A stretch of 52,134 bases of DNA from Egaibacter sp046050465 (lineage in GTDB: Bacteria; Pseudomonadota; Gammaproteobacteria; Burkholderiales; Burkholderiaceae_C): positions 1 through 52,134 of the forward strand of contig JBJOPS010000010.1 in assembly GCA_046050465.1 (NCBI GenBank), given 5' to 3'. Positions within the stretch are counted from its first letter, which is position 1; each line of letters begins with the position of its first letter. Made by a program: the position numbers and the translations under genes. The notes beneath the pieces are model-generated. The model did not search any database, was not told the origin of the DNA, and saw only the letters and a list, made by a program, of their open reading frames with translations. Shown piece after piece: positions 34,139-42,333 of this stretch.

Positions 34139-36031
34139 TCAGCCGACCAGATCCTTGATCTGCTGCAGCGCTGCCGGGTCTTCCATCGTAGTCAAGTCCC
34201 CTGCATCACGCCCCTCACACACGGCCTGAATAGCCCGGCGCAACAGCTTGCCGCTGCGGGTTTTGGGCAAAACCGACACAAAGCGCACACGGGAGGGGCG
34301 AGCCACGGCCCCCAGATCCTTGTCCACCAACGCCATAATTTCCCCTTCCAGCCGCAATTTGGCGGCATCATCGGTCAACAAGCTGACATCCTTGACAATG
34401 GCAAACGCCGTTGCCACCTGCCCCTTGAGTTGGTCGGCCACCCCAACCACTGCGACTTCAGCGATATTGGGGTGCGCAGCGATACTTTCTTCAATCTCGC
34501 GCGTACCCAGCCGGTGTCCAGCCACATTAATCACATCATCCGTGCGGCCCAGAATGAAGTAATAGCCATCCTTGTCACGAATGCCCCAGTCAAAAGTGCT
34601 GTAAACCAGCTTGCCGGGAATACTTTTCCAGTAAGTTTTGACAAACCGCTCATCATCGCGCCATACAGTCTGCATACACCCCGGTGGCAGCGGCCCCTCA
34701 ATAACCACCACCCCCTTCTGGTCAGCACCGGTCAACTCCTCGCCCGTGCCTTCGTCAACCAGCTTCACGTCATAGCCATACATGGCCACACCGGGACTGC
34801 CGAACTTGCCAGGCGCTTTTTCAACCCCATTGGCAATAGCGAGGATGGGCCAGCCAGTCTCGGTCTGCCAGTAATTGTCGATAACAGGTTTGCCCAAACC
34901 CTGGCTGATCCACTGGGCGGTGGGCTCATCCAGCGGTTCGCCGGCCAGAAACAGCGCCCGCAGGCTGGACAGATCATATTTGGAGAGCAGCGCGGGGTCC
35001 TGTTTTTTGAGTACACGCACCGCCGTGGGCGCACTGAACATCACCGTCACCTTGTATTTTTCGACCAGGCTCCACCAAATACCACCATCCGGGCGGATCG
35101 GCAAACCCTCATACATGATGGTGGCCATGCCGGCAATCAGCGGCCCGTAAATAATGTAGCTGTGGCCCACCACCCAGCCAATATCACTGGTGGAAAAATA
35201 GGTCTCGCCCGCGTTGCCGCAGTAAATATGGCGCATGGACGCAGCCAGCGCCACCGCGTAGCCCCCCGTATCACGCTGCACCCCCTTGGGCTTGCCCGTG
35301 GTGCCACTGGTGTACAGCGTATAACTGGGATGGGTAGAGGCCACCCATTCGCACGGCACCACCGTGTTCAGGTGCTTTTGCCGAAGCGGGCCCCACACAT
35401 GGTCGCGCCCGGCCACCAGGGTCATGGCGCTCAGACCCCGGTCCACCAGCAACACGGCGGCCGGCTTGTGGGCAGACAGGCGCACCGCCTCGTCCAGCAG
35501 CGGCTTGTAAGGCACCACCTTGCCCCCACGCGAACCCGCATCAGCACTGATGACCAGCCCGGGCGATGCATCTTCAATGCGCGAAGCCAGCGAACCCGAC
35601 GCAAAACCGCCAAACACCACCGAATGGATAGCCCCGATGCGCGCACAGGCCAGCATGGCAAACGCGGCCTCGGCAATCATCGGCATATAAATCAGCACCC
35701 GGTCGCCCTTTTGCACCCCCAGCTCTTTCAAAACCGCCGCCATGCGCTGCACCTCGGCATGCAGCTGGCGGAAGGAATACACCGTTTCCTCATTCGTCTC
35801 GGTCGAGACAAAAATCAGCGCCGCCTGATCGGCCCGGTCTCTCAAATGACGATCCACCGCGTTGTGACACAAATTGGTAGTCCCCCCCACAAACCAGCGC
35901 GAAAACGGCGGGTCGCTGTAGTCACAAATTTGCTCGGGCTGGGTTTGCCAGTCAACCAGACGGGCCTGCTCGGCCCAAAAAGCATCTCTCTGGGTGATTG
36001 AGTGGGTGTGAAAATCGGCGTAGGCCGTCAT
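34139..36031 (-). CDS. prpE: Propionyl-CoA synthetase
   Basis: A 630-residue ANL-superfamily acyl-CoA synthetase that activates propionate (or acetate) through an adenylate. The core motifs are YTLYTSGTTGKPKGVQRD, YWQTETGWPI, STFDWGIRDKDGYYFILGRT and the C-terminal catalytic lysine region KTRSGKLLRR. SVVFGGFASGSLASRIEDA and length favour PrpE over acetyl-CoA synthetase. The ATG at 36031 has GGAGAC upstream; the frame can be extended to 36088 without family similarity. Other methylcitrate-cycle genes are not in the window, so it is a stand-alone copy divergent from creA. Confidence 0.9.
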   Translation of the reverse strand: MTAYADFHTHSITQRDAFWAEQARLVDWQTQPEQICDYSDPPFSRWFVGGTTNLCHNAVDRHLRDRADQAALIFVSTETNEETVYSFRQLHAEVQRMAAVLKELGVQKGDRVLIYMPMIAEAAFAMLACARIGAIHSVVFGGFASGSLASRIEDASPGLVISADAGSRGGKVVPYKPLLDEAVRLSAHKPAAVLLVDRGLSAMTLVAGRDHVWGPLRQKHLNTVVPCEWVASTHPSYTLYTSGTTGKPKGVQRDTGGYAVALAASMRHIYCGNAGETYFSTSDIGWVVGHSYIIYGPLIAGMATIMYEGLPIRPDGGIWWSLVEKYKVTVMFSAPTAVRVLKKQDPALLSKYDLSSLRALFLAGEPLDEPTAQWISQGLGKPVIDNYWQTETGWPILAIANGVEKAPGKFGSPGVAMYGYDVKLVDEGTGEELTGADQKGVVVIEGPLPPGCMQTVWRDDERFVKTYWKSIPGKLVYSTFDWGIRDKDGYYFILGRTDDVINVAGHRLGTREIEESIAAHPNIAEVAVVGVADQLKGQVATAFAIVKDVSLLTDDAAKLRLEGEIMALVDKDLGAVARPSRVRFVSVLPKTRSGKLLRRAIQAVCEGRDAGDLTTMEDPAALQQIKDLVG

Positions 36032-36068
36032 TTTGGCGTCTCCAGTCTGCATCTTGTTGGAACTGAAT

Positions 36069-36080
36069 TCATAATTATGA
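36069..36080. promoter_or_regulatory. 12-base palindrome between prpE and creA
   Basis: TCATAATTATGA is a perfect palindrome in the 103-base divergent spacer. It contains CATAAT on both strands and so could serve as a -10 in either direction or as a binding site. No clear -35 was found for either gene. Confidence 0.3.
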
Positions 36081-36134
36081 TGCCGCAACTTGCTGCAGAC
36101 TGACTCATTCAGAAATCAAGGATAAGAAAACCAC

Positions 36135-36620
36135 ATGCAAAAGCGCCACCTCACACTAACCGCCCTGGCCCTCTTCATCACCGCCTGCGGGTTCGCCAGC
36201 AGCGAGGAAATTGGCGCGGTGGACACCGTATTCAAGTTCATCGGCCCTGACCACAAGATCGTGGTCGAAGCCTATGACGACCCCAAGGTAGCAGGCGTCA
36301 CCTGCTATGTGTCGCGTGCCAAAACGGGTGGCATCAAAGGCGCCTTGGGACTGGCCGAGGACAAGGCCGAAGCCTCCATTGCATGCCGCCAGACCGGCGT
36401 CATCACCTTTGGCGGCAAACCACTGCCCCAGCAAGAAGAGATGTACAGCGAGCGCATATCCCTGATATTCAAAAAACTGCGCGTCGTGCGCATGGTGGAT
36501 GCCAAGCGCAACACGCTGGTGTATCTGACCTATTCCGACCGGCTGATTGAAGGCTCACCACAAAACAGTGTGACCGCAGTTCCGGTACCGGCAGGCACGG
36601 TGATTCCGGTCAGCAAATAA
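36135..36620 (+). CDS. creA: CreA family periplasmic protein
   Basis: A 161-residue CreA-family protein of unknown biochemical role. The mature part opens with EEIGAVDTVFKFIGPDHKIV, followed by VTCYVSRAKTGGIKGALGLA, ACRQTG, and DAKRNTLVYLTYSDRLIEGS. These blocks match Escherichia coli CreA closely. The signal peptide contains ITAC (Cys18), which fits a lipobox, unlike the plain signal of the E. coli protein, so this one may be lipid-anchored. It is divergent from prpE and 48 bases upstream of a secreted hydrolase. Confidence 0.9.
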   Translation: MQKRHLTLTALALFITACGFASSEEIGAVDTVFKFIGPDHKIVVEAYDDPKVAGVTCYVSRAKTGGIKGALGLAEDKAEASIACRQTGVITFGGKPLPQQEEMYSERISLIFKKLRVVRMVDAKRNTLVYLTYSDRLIEGSPQNSVTAVPVPAGTVIPVSK

Positions 36621-36668
36621 CCAGCCCTGGGGCACTGCGCCTGGCGGGCAACCACTATCATCGTCGCC

Positions 36669-37634
36669 ATGAATTTCAAAAGACTGATCCACATCGCCTT
36701 TACCGGCGCTCTCGCCGCGTTCTGCCTTGCCTCTGGCCCGACACGTGCCCAGACCTCCGCCGCCGCCCCGCTGGACAACAAAACACTCCCGCTGGAAATG
36801 ATGCGCGGCGCCGCCAGCCGGGCCAAAGACCTGACCCTGCCTGCGCAGACTTCATCGTTCGGCATGTTGCATGCGCCGCAAATGGCGCTGTACAAGCCCG
36901 AGGGCGAAGGCCCCTTCCCCGCGCTGGTGTTGTTGCACCAGTGTGGCGGCCTACGCAATGCCAGGGGCAGCTGGCAAAACCAGTCCATGCTGTTCTGGGC
37001 ACAAAAGGCTGTCGAGCACGGTTACGTAGTGATGCTGCTCGACGCGCTGGGCCAGCGCGGAGCGGACTCCGTGTGTTTTGGCCCCAAAGAAGGTGTGAAC
37101 TTCTTTCGCGGCGCAAAAGATGCTTTTCAGGCCGCCGAACATCTCTCCAAACTACCGTATGTGGACGCCAGACGGATTGGCATGGCCGGCTATTCATGGG
37201 GTGCGATGGTGGCACTCACGGTTGCCAGCAAGTCGTGGGCAGCCGCATTGGCTACCGGCCCGCGTTTTGCCGCGTCCGTCTCGTTCTATCCCGGTTGCAT
37301 GCGCATCTCGCCACCCACGGGCCCTGCATATGACATCGCCCAGCTGGATATCGACCGACCGCAGCTCACGCTAATGGGCGAACTGGACAACGAAACCCCG
37401 CCGTCCGACTGCATCCCCCGCCTGGAGGCTGCCAAAGCGCTGGGCGCGCCAGTGGAGTGGCACCTGTACCCCGGCGCCGCTCACTGCTGGGACTGCGCCA
37501 ACCTGCACAACTTCAACAAGGTGGACGTGCGCGGCAACCGCGTCACCTACCTGTATGACAAGGCCATCACCAGCGACTCCGAAAAGCGCATGTTCGAGTT
37601 TCTGGCGAAGAGCATGCCCGCCGTGCCACGATAA
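36669..37634 (+). CDS. Secreted dienelactone-hydrolase-like alpha/beta hydrolase
   Basis: A 321-residue alpha/beta hydrolase of the dienelactone hydrolase family with a Sec signal peptide (about 1-28, cleavage likely after RAQ). The triad is readable: nucleophile Ser176 in AGYSWGAM, Asp240 in MGELDNE and His272 in PGAAHCWD. Six or more cysteines (QCGG, SVCFG, YPGC, SDC, HCWDC) suggest disulfides in the periplasm. The physiological substrate is unknown. It follows creA on the same strand and is the last core-looking gene before the defence block. Confidence 0.85.
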   Translation: MNFKRLIHIAFTGALAAFCLASGPTRAQTSAAAPLDNKTLPLEMMRGAASRAKDLTLPAQTSSFGMLHAPQMALYKPEGEGPFPALVLLHQCGGLRNARGSWQNQSMLFWAQKAVEHGYVVMLLDALGQRGADSVCFGPKEGVNFFRGAKDAFQAAEHLSKLPYVDARRIGMAGYSWGAMVALTVASKSWAAALATGPRFAASVSFYPGCMRISPPTGPAYDIAQLDIDRPQLTLMGELDNETPPSDCIPRLEAAKALGAPVEWHLYPGAAHCWDCANLHNFNKVDVRGNRVTYLYDKAITSDSEKRMFEFLAKSMPAVPR

Positions 37635-37669
37635 CGCCCTTGCCAGCGCCCCCGGCTATCATCCCCCGC

Positions 37670-40600
37670 ATGGGAGCACAACAACAAACCGGCGCAGACA
37701 CCAGCGCAACAACCATGCCGGCCGCCGGCGCCTTCATCCAGCGCTGGGCGGGCGTCACCGCCAGCGAACTGGCCACCGCGCAAAGCTTTGTCATGGAGCT
37801 GTGCGAACTGCTCGGCGTGGACAAACCCCACGCCACCGAAGCGCAAAACTACATGTTTGAGCGCCCCATCACCTTCGCCCACGGCGACGGCTCCACCAGC
37901 GCCGGGCGGATTGACTGCTACCGGCGCGGCCACTTCGTGCTGGAGGCCAAAAAACTCAAGGCCGGCAGCCACACCAAAGGTTTTGACGATGCCCTGCTGC
38001 GCGCCCGCGCGCAGGCTGAGGGCTACGCCCGTGCGCTGCCCGCTGTCGAAGGACGCCCACCATTTCTGATGGTGGTGGACGTGGGCAACGTCATCGAGCT
38101 GTATGCCGAGTTCACCCGCAGCGGCGCCACCTACACACCCTTCCCCGACCCGCGCAGCCACCGGCTTGCGCTGGCCGACCTCATCAAACCCGAGGTGCGC
38201 GAGCGCCTGGCGCTGATCTGGACCGACCCCGAAAGCCTGAACCCCGCCCGCGCCAGCGCCCGCGTCACCCGCGAAGTGGCGGCCCAGCTGGCCGAGCTGG
38301 CCAAGTCGCTGGAGCTGTCTGGCCACAAGCCTGACCACGTGGCCGCGTTTCTGACGCGCAGCCTGTTCAGCATGTTTGCCGAAGACGTGGAGCTGCTGCC
38401 CAAGGGCAGTTTTCTGGGTGTGCTGCAAACCCACCGCGAACAACCCGCCACGCTGCAGCAAATGCTGCGCGTGCTGTGGGCCGATATGGACCAGGGCGGC
38501 TTCAGCGCCACGCTGGCCACACAAGTGCTCAAATTTAATGGCAAATTGTTCAAGCAGCCCACGTCAGATGGCTATAGTTTGCTATTGAATCAGGAGCAAA
38601 TAGACCAGCTCATCGTCGCCACCCGCTCCAACTGGCGCGAGGTGGAGCCCGCCATCTTCGGCACGCTGCTGGAGCGCGCGCTCGACCCCACCGAGCGCCA
38701 CGCCCTGGGCGCACACTACACGCCCCGCGCCTACGTGGAGCGCCTGGTGCTGCCCACCGTGGTGGAGCCGCTGCGTGCCGACTGGGCCAACGCCCAGGCC
38801 GCCGCCGTGGTGCTGGCGCTGGAGGCCGCGGAACTCTCCGGCAAGGCGCACGACAGCAAGATGGCCGAGGCACGCGCCGAAATCCGCAAGTTTCACCACC
38901 AGTTGTGCACCACCCGCGTGCTGGACCCAGCCTGCGGCAGCGGCAATTTTCTGTACGTCACGCTGGAGCATTTGAAGCGCCTCGAAGGCGAGGTGCTGAA
39001 CCAGCTTGAAGCCCTGGGCGAAACGCAAAGTGTGCTGGAGCTGGAAGGCGAAACTGTCACGCCGCAGCAGTTGCTGGGCATTGAGCTGAACGAGCGCGCC
39101 GTAGCGCTGGCCGAGCTGGTGCTGTGGATTGGCTACCTGCAGTGGCACATTCGCACGCGCGGCAACAAGGCCGTGGCCGAGCCGGTGGTGCATGACTACG
39201 GCAACATCGAGCACCGCGACGCCGTGCTGGAGAGCGATGAGTCCGAGCTGGCGTATGACAGCCATGGCGAACTGCTCACCCGCTGGGACGGCGTCACCTT
39301 CAAGCCGCACCCGATCACCGGCGCGCTGGTGCCGGACGAGGTGGCGCAGGTGCCGCAGTGGAAATACATCAAGCCGCGCCAGGCGGTTTGGCCGCAGGCG
39401 GATTTCATCGTGGGCAACCCGCCGTTCATCGGGGCCAGCACCATGCGTGCGGCGCTGGGCGATGGGTATGTGGAGGCATTACGCAGCGCGTGGAAAGAGG
39501 TCCCCGAGAGTGCGGACTTTGTCATGTACTGGTGGAGCCGGGCTTCTGCGCTGGCTGCACTGGGGCTGGTGCGACGGTTTGGGCTGATCACGACCAACAG
39601 CTTGCGCCAGACGTTTAACCGGCGCGTGGTGCAGGCGGCCATGTCGGGGGATGCGTCGGCTTTGGTGGGGAGCAACGGGGCGGACCGTGCCGGGGGCCTC
39701 CCCGTTGCTTCGCCAGTGTCTCTGGTGTTCGCTATTGCAGACCATCCGTGGGTGGATAGCGCGAATGGGGCGGCGGTTCGGATTGCGATGACCGTTGGAG
39801 AGAGTTCTGGGGAAAGGGGGTCAGATCCCGATTCAGGACAACCCCTCAGCCGGAGCGCGAAACCCCGAACGAAATCGGGCTCTGACCCCATTTCTCCAGC
39901 GGGTTCTGAAAAAGGTCGCCTGCTCACCGTCACCGAAGAGCAAACCGGCGAGTTTGGCGAAGTGAACGTCAAGCTGGCTGAGAAAACGGGGCTGATTCAT
40001 GCGGACTTGAGCATTGGCGCGAACGTCGCGTCCGCAGTCGCGCTGCAGGCCAGCGCCAACATTTCATCGCCCGGCGTCAAGCTGCATGGCTCGGGTTTCA
40101 TCGTCACACCCCAAGAAGCCGCCACGCTCGGCTTGGGCACGGTTCCCGGGCTGGAGCACCACATTCGCGAGTACCGCAACGGTCGTGACCTGACCGACGC
40201 GCCGCGCGGCGTGAAAGTCATCGACCTGTTTGGCCTGACCGCCGAGCAGGTGCGTGCGCAGTTCCCCGCTGTTTACCAGTGGCTGCTGGAGCGCGTGAAG
40301 CCCGAGCGTGACGCAAAAGGCACCAGCAAAGACGGCGCAGGTTACGCCAGGCTCTGGTGGCTACACGGCAAACCACGCCAGGAGATGCGCAAGCAACTCG
40401 CGGGCCTTCCCCGCTACGTCGCCACCGTCGAAACCGCCAAACACCGCACTTTCCAGTTTCTGGACGCCAGCATCCTGCCCGACAACATGCTGATCGCCAT
40501 CGCCAGCAATGACGCCTTCCACCTCGGCGTGTTGTCCAGCCGCGTGCATGAAGCGTGGGCGCTGGCACAGGGCGGCACACTGGAAGATCGACCGCGTTAC

Positions 40601-41539
40601 AACAAATCCCGCTGCTTCGAAACCTTCCCCTTCCCCGACGAAGACACCGGCCTCACCCCCGAACTGCGCACTCGAATCGCCAGCCTGGCCGAACAAATCG
40701 ACACCCACCGCAAACGCGCCCTGGATCAACTGCGTTCAAAACCAGCCAAGCCGAACTCGCCGGGGGCGGGGCAGTCGGGGCCTGTGGGGAGCGATTTGGT
40801 GAGCGCAGCGAGTATGAGCCCCCCGCAGGCCCCGACTGCCCCGCCTCCGGCAGGCAAAACACCAGCCAAGGCAGAAAAAATCACCCTGACCGGCATCTAC
40901 AACGTCCTGGAAGCCCTGCGCGAAGGCCGGGAGCTCACAGCCAAAGAGAAGCACATCCACACCCAGGCTCTGGTGGCCGTGCTCAAAGACCTGCACGACG
41001 AGCTGGACGCCGCCATGGCGCAGGCCTACGGCTGGGAAGACTTGCAAACCGGGCAAGCTGCCCCCGCCACCGACGAGCTGCTCACCCGCCTGGTAGCCCT
41101 GAACGCCAAACGCGCCGCCGAAGAAAAGCAGGGCCAGGTGCGCTGGCTGCGCCCCGAGTTCCAGAACCCGGCGGTGAAAGATACGTCTAATAAAGCGCCG
41201 AGTGAGGCGCTACAAAATCAGGAGCTACTCACGCATAGCACACGAGGGCTACAGGCCAATTTGGCACTTGAAAACAGTCAAAAACCGGCTAAATCAGCCA
41301 AATCTGCAATAGGGGCTTCCACCGGTGACACACCAACCACCCCGTGGCCCGCCACCCTGCCCGAGCAGGTGCGCGCACTGGCCGCCGTGCTCGCCGCCAG
41401 CACCGCCCCACTGGCTGTGGCGGACATAGAAGCCCGCTTCAAAGGCAAAGGCCCCTGGAAAAAAGGCCTGCCCCGCATTCTGGAAACACTGGAGGCGCTG
41501 GGCCGTGCCCGGCGCGAAGGCGCGCTCTGGCGGGCGTGA
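37670..41539 (+). CDS. MmeI-like type IIL restriction-modification enzyme, single polypeptide
   Basis: One protein combines nuclease, adenine methyltransferase and target recognition. Numbered from ATG 37670 (1289 residues), an N-terminal PD-(D/E)xK nuclease shows Asp82, nine residues, then Glu92-Ala-Lys94, the exact spacing I recall for MmeI. A helical spacer leads to HALGAHYTPRAYVERLV. The methyltransferase has motif I DPACGSGNF (about 419) and motif IV NPPF (about 583). Target recognition and C-terminal helical regions contain DLFGLTAEQVR, FLDASILPDNMLIAIA and RCFETFPFPDED. All catalytic motifs are intact. Three low-complexity stretches (about 710-746, 1025-1066, 1169-1204) coincide with palindromic repeats and explain the unusual length. 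An ATG at 37715 is an equally possible start; TTG at 37640 is less likely. Confidence 0.9.
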   Translation: MGAQQQTGADTSATTMPAAGAFIQRWAGVTASELATAQSFVMELCELLGVDKPHATEAQNYMFERPITFAHGDGSTSAGRIDCYRRGHFVLEAKKLKAGSHTKGFDDALLRARAQAEGYARALPAVEGRPPFLMVVDVGNVIELYAEFTRSGATYTPFPDPRSHRLALADLIKPEVRERLALIWTDPESLNPARASARVTREVAAQLAELAKSLELSGHKPDHVAAFLTRSLFSMFAEDVELLPKGSFLGVLQTHREQPATLQQMLRVLWADMDQGGFSATLATQVLKFNGKLFKQPTSDGYSLLLNQEQIDQLIVATRSNWREVEPAIFGTLLERALDPTERHALGAHYTPRAYVERLVLPTVVEPLRADWANAQAAAVVLALEAAELSGKAHDSKMAEARAEIRKFHHQLCTTRVLDPACGSGNFLYVTLEHLKRLEGEVLNQLEALGETQSVLELEGETVTPQQLLGIELNERAVALAELVLWIGYLQWHIRTRGNKAVAEPVVHDYGNIEHRDAVLESDESELAYDSHGELLTRWDGVTFKPHPITGALVPDEVAQVPQWKYIKPRQAVWPQADFIVGNPPFIGASTMRAALGDGYVEALRSAWKEVPESADFVMYWWSRASALAALGLVRRFGLITTNSLRQTFNRRVVQAAMSGDASALVGSNGADRAGGLPVASPVSLVFAIADHPWVDSANGAAVRIAMTVGESSGERGSDPDSGQPLSRSAKPRTKSGSDPISPAGSEKGRLLTVTEEQTGEFGEVNVKLAEKTGLIHADLSIGANVASAVALQASANISSPGVKLHGSGFIVTPQEAATLGLGTVPGLEHHIREYRNGRDLTDAPRGVKVIDLFGLTAEQVRAQFPAVYQWLLERVKPERDAKGTSKDGAGYARLWWLHGKPRQEMRKQLAGLPRYVATVETAKHRTFQFLDASILPDNMLIAIASNDAFHLGVLSSRVHEAWALAQGGTLEDRPRYNKSRCFETFPFPDEDTGLTPELRTRIASLAEQIDTHRKRALDQLRSKPAKPNSPGAGQSGPVGSDLVSAASMSPPQAPTAPPPAGKTPAKAEKITLTGIYNVLEALREGRELTAKEKHIHTQALVAVLKDLHDELDAAMAQAYGWEDLQTGQAAPATDELLTRLVALNAKRAAEEKQGQVRWLRPEFQNPAVKDTSNKAPSEALQNQELLTHSTRGLQANLALENSQKPAKSAKSAIGASTGDTPTTPWPATLPEQVRALAAVLAASTAPLAVADIEARFKGKGPWKKGLPRILETLEALGRARREGALWRA
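39808..39897. repeat. REP-like inverted repeat inserted in the restriction-modification gene (insert 1)
   Basis: Arms GGGGTCAGATCCCGATT (39817-39833) and AATCGGGCTCTGACCCC (39873-39889) pair at 16 of 17 positions around a 39-base loop. The whole is read in frame as Ser/Gly/Arg/Pro-rich sequence. The GGGGTCAGAnCCCGATT arm is of a kind I remember beside REP-associated transposases in betaproteobacteria; that link is from memory. Confidence 0.8.
40765..40845. repeat. Perfect 20-base inverted repeat in the restriction-modification gene (insert 2)
   Basis: The arm GGCGGGGCAGTCGGGGCCTG (40765-40784) is perfectly complementary to 40826-40845, with a 41-base loop containing GAGCGCAGCGAG. The frame stays open and reads GAGQSGPVGSDLV then SMSPPQAPTAPPPAG, between the recognition region and the C-terminal helical domain. 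Confidence 0.85.
41207..41266. repeat. Family 2 repeat in the restriction-modification gene (insert 3)
   Basis: GCTACAAAATCAGGAGCTAC, TCACGCATAGCACACGAGGG and CTACAGGCCAATTTGG align with the intergenic copy at 28004-28063. It is translated in frame as EALQNQELLTHSTRGLQANL within a low-complexity part of the C-terminal region. Confidence 0.8.
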
Positions 41540-41569
41540 CCATTTGTGGTGTCTGCCTCTGATCCAGAT

Positions 41570-41598
41570 TTGCGCATCCGTCGGCAAAATATTACAAT
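41570..41598 (+). promoter_or_regulatory. Sigma-70 promoter for the AbrB-Doc module
   Basis: TTGCGC (41570-41575), a 17-base spacer and TACAAT (41593-41598) form a good promoter 34 bases before the antitoxin ATG. GTTATAAC (41600-41607), a perfect 8-base palindrome, follows directly and is a possible operator for antitoxin autoregulation. Confidence 0.6.
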
Positions 41599-41632
41599 CG
41601 TTATAACTTCAATTTTCCACCAAGAACCCGCC

Positions 41633-41857
41633 ATGCACATGCTCAAACTCACACAGATCGGCAATTCGGTGGGGGTCATCTTGCCCAAGGAAGTCCTGGC
41701 CAAACTCCGGGTAGGAAAAGGCGACGAGATTTATTTGACCGAAACACCAGACGGCTTGCGCATCAGCAACCACAACCCCGAATTCGCCGCACAAATTGCC
41801 ATCGCCAAAGATGTCATGAAGGAGCGCCGTGCTGTCTTGCACGAGCTGGCCAAATGA
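41633..41857 (+). CDS. AbrB/MazE-fold antitoxin
   Basis: A 74-residue protein with the SpoVT/AbrB swapped-hairpin DNA-binding domain at the N-terminus: LKLTQIGNSVGVILPKEVLA, then KLRVGKGDEIYLTETPDGLRIS. A helical C-terminal tail (NPEFAAQIAIAKDVMKERRA) should bind and neutralise the toxin. The first ATG at 41633 is used; a second Met two codons later is an alternative start. The stop overlaps the toxin start by four bases (ATGA). The promoter-operator lies immediately upstream, consistent with an autoregulated toxin-antitoxin operon. Confidence 0.88.
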   Translation: MHMLKLTQIGNSVGVILPKEVLAKLRVGKGDEIYLTETPDGLRISNHNPEFAAQIAIAKDVMKERRAVLHELAK

Positions 41858-42246
41858 ACCGTTGGTTCTGGATCGACCCGGAAGTCATCCACGCGGTGCA
41901 TGACATGCAGTTAGCAGAACACGGCGGTGGCGCTGGTGTGCGCGACGCCGGCTTGCTGGCATCCGCATTGGCCAGGCCGTTGCAGCTCGACGCCTACGGC
42001 GAGCCGGACGTGGCGGCACTGGCGGCGTCCTATGGCTACGGCCTGTCGCGGAACCACCCGTTTGTCGACGGCAACAAGCGCACGGCCTTCGTCGCGGTGG
42101 AGCTGTTTCTTCGCCTCAACGGCCATCAGCTTGACGCCACCGATGCGGATTGCGTGCTCACCATGCTCCAGGTCGCCGCCGGCGACATCAGCGAAGACGC
42201 CTTCGCTGCCTGGCTGCGCGCGCGGGTGGCGGCGCGGCCCGGCTGA
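41854..42246 (+). CDS. doc: Doc-type (Fic-fold) death-on-curing toxin
   Basis: A 130-residue Doc-family toxin. The Fic/Doc motif HPFVDGNKRTAF carries His68, Asp72, Asn74, Lys75 and Arg76. The N-terminal WFWIDPEVIHAVHDMQLAEH, with RDAGLLASALARP, matches the family. Doc proteins of phage P1 type phosphorylate elongation factor EF-Tu and stop translation. Here the partner is an AbrB-fold antitoxin rather than Phd. The motif is complete, so the toxin should be active when free of antitoxin. It overlaps the antitoxin gene by four bases. Confidence 0.9.
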   Translation: MNRWFWIDPEVIHAVHDMQLAEHGGGAGVRDAGLLASALARPLQLDAYGEPDVAALAASYGYGLSRNHPFVDGNKRTAFVAVELFLRLNGHQLDATDADCVLTMLQVAAGDISEDAFAAWLRARVAARPG

Positions 42247-42333
42247 CGGCATTGAAACCTGACTTCATTGCCGCCCAGCTGGCCGCCGCCGGGGTAATGC
42301 TGTGGGCGCGTGGCAAAGTCAGACAACGGGCTT

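Noticed and set aside
34031..36001. Long open frame (656 codons) on the plus strand opposite prpE
   Set aside because: Antisense shadow of prpE with the same low-quality composition. The minus strand has all acyl-CoA synthetase motifs.
37640..37669. TTG start for the restriction-modification gene at 37640
   Set aside because: It lies five bases behind the hydrolase stop with no ribosome-binding site, and the added residues are Pro-rich and unlike the family; ATG at 37670 or 37715 is preferred.
42247..42333. Coding-like stretch between doc and the PIN toxin (reads KPDFIAAQLAAAGVMLWARG in one frame)
   Set aside because: Too short, with no start signal or recognised family, and it runs into the opposite gene. 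A relic is possible but not supportable.
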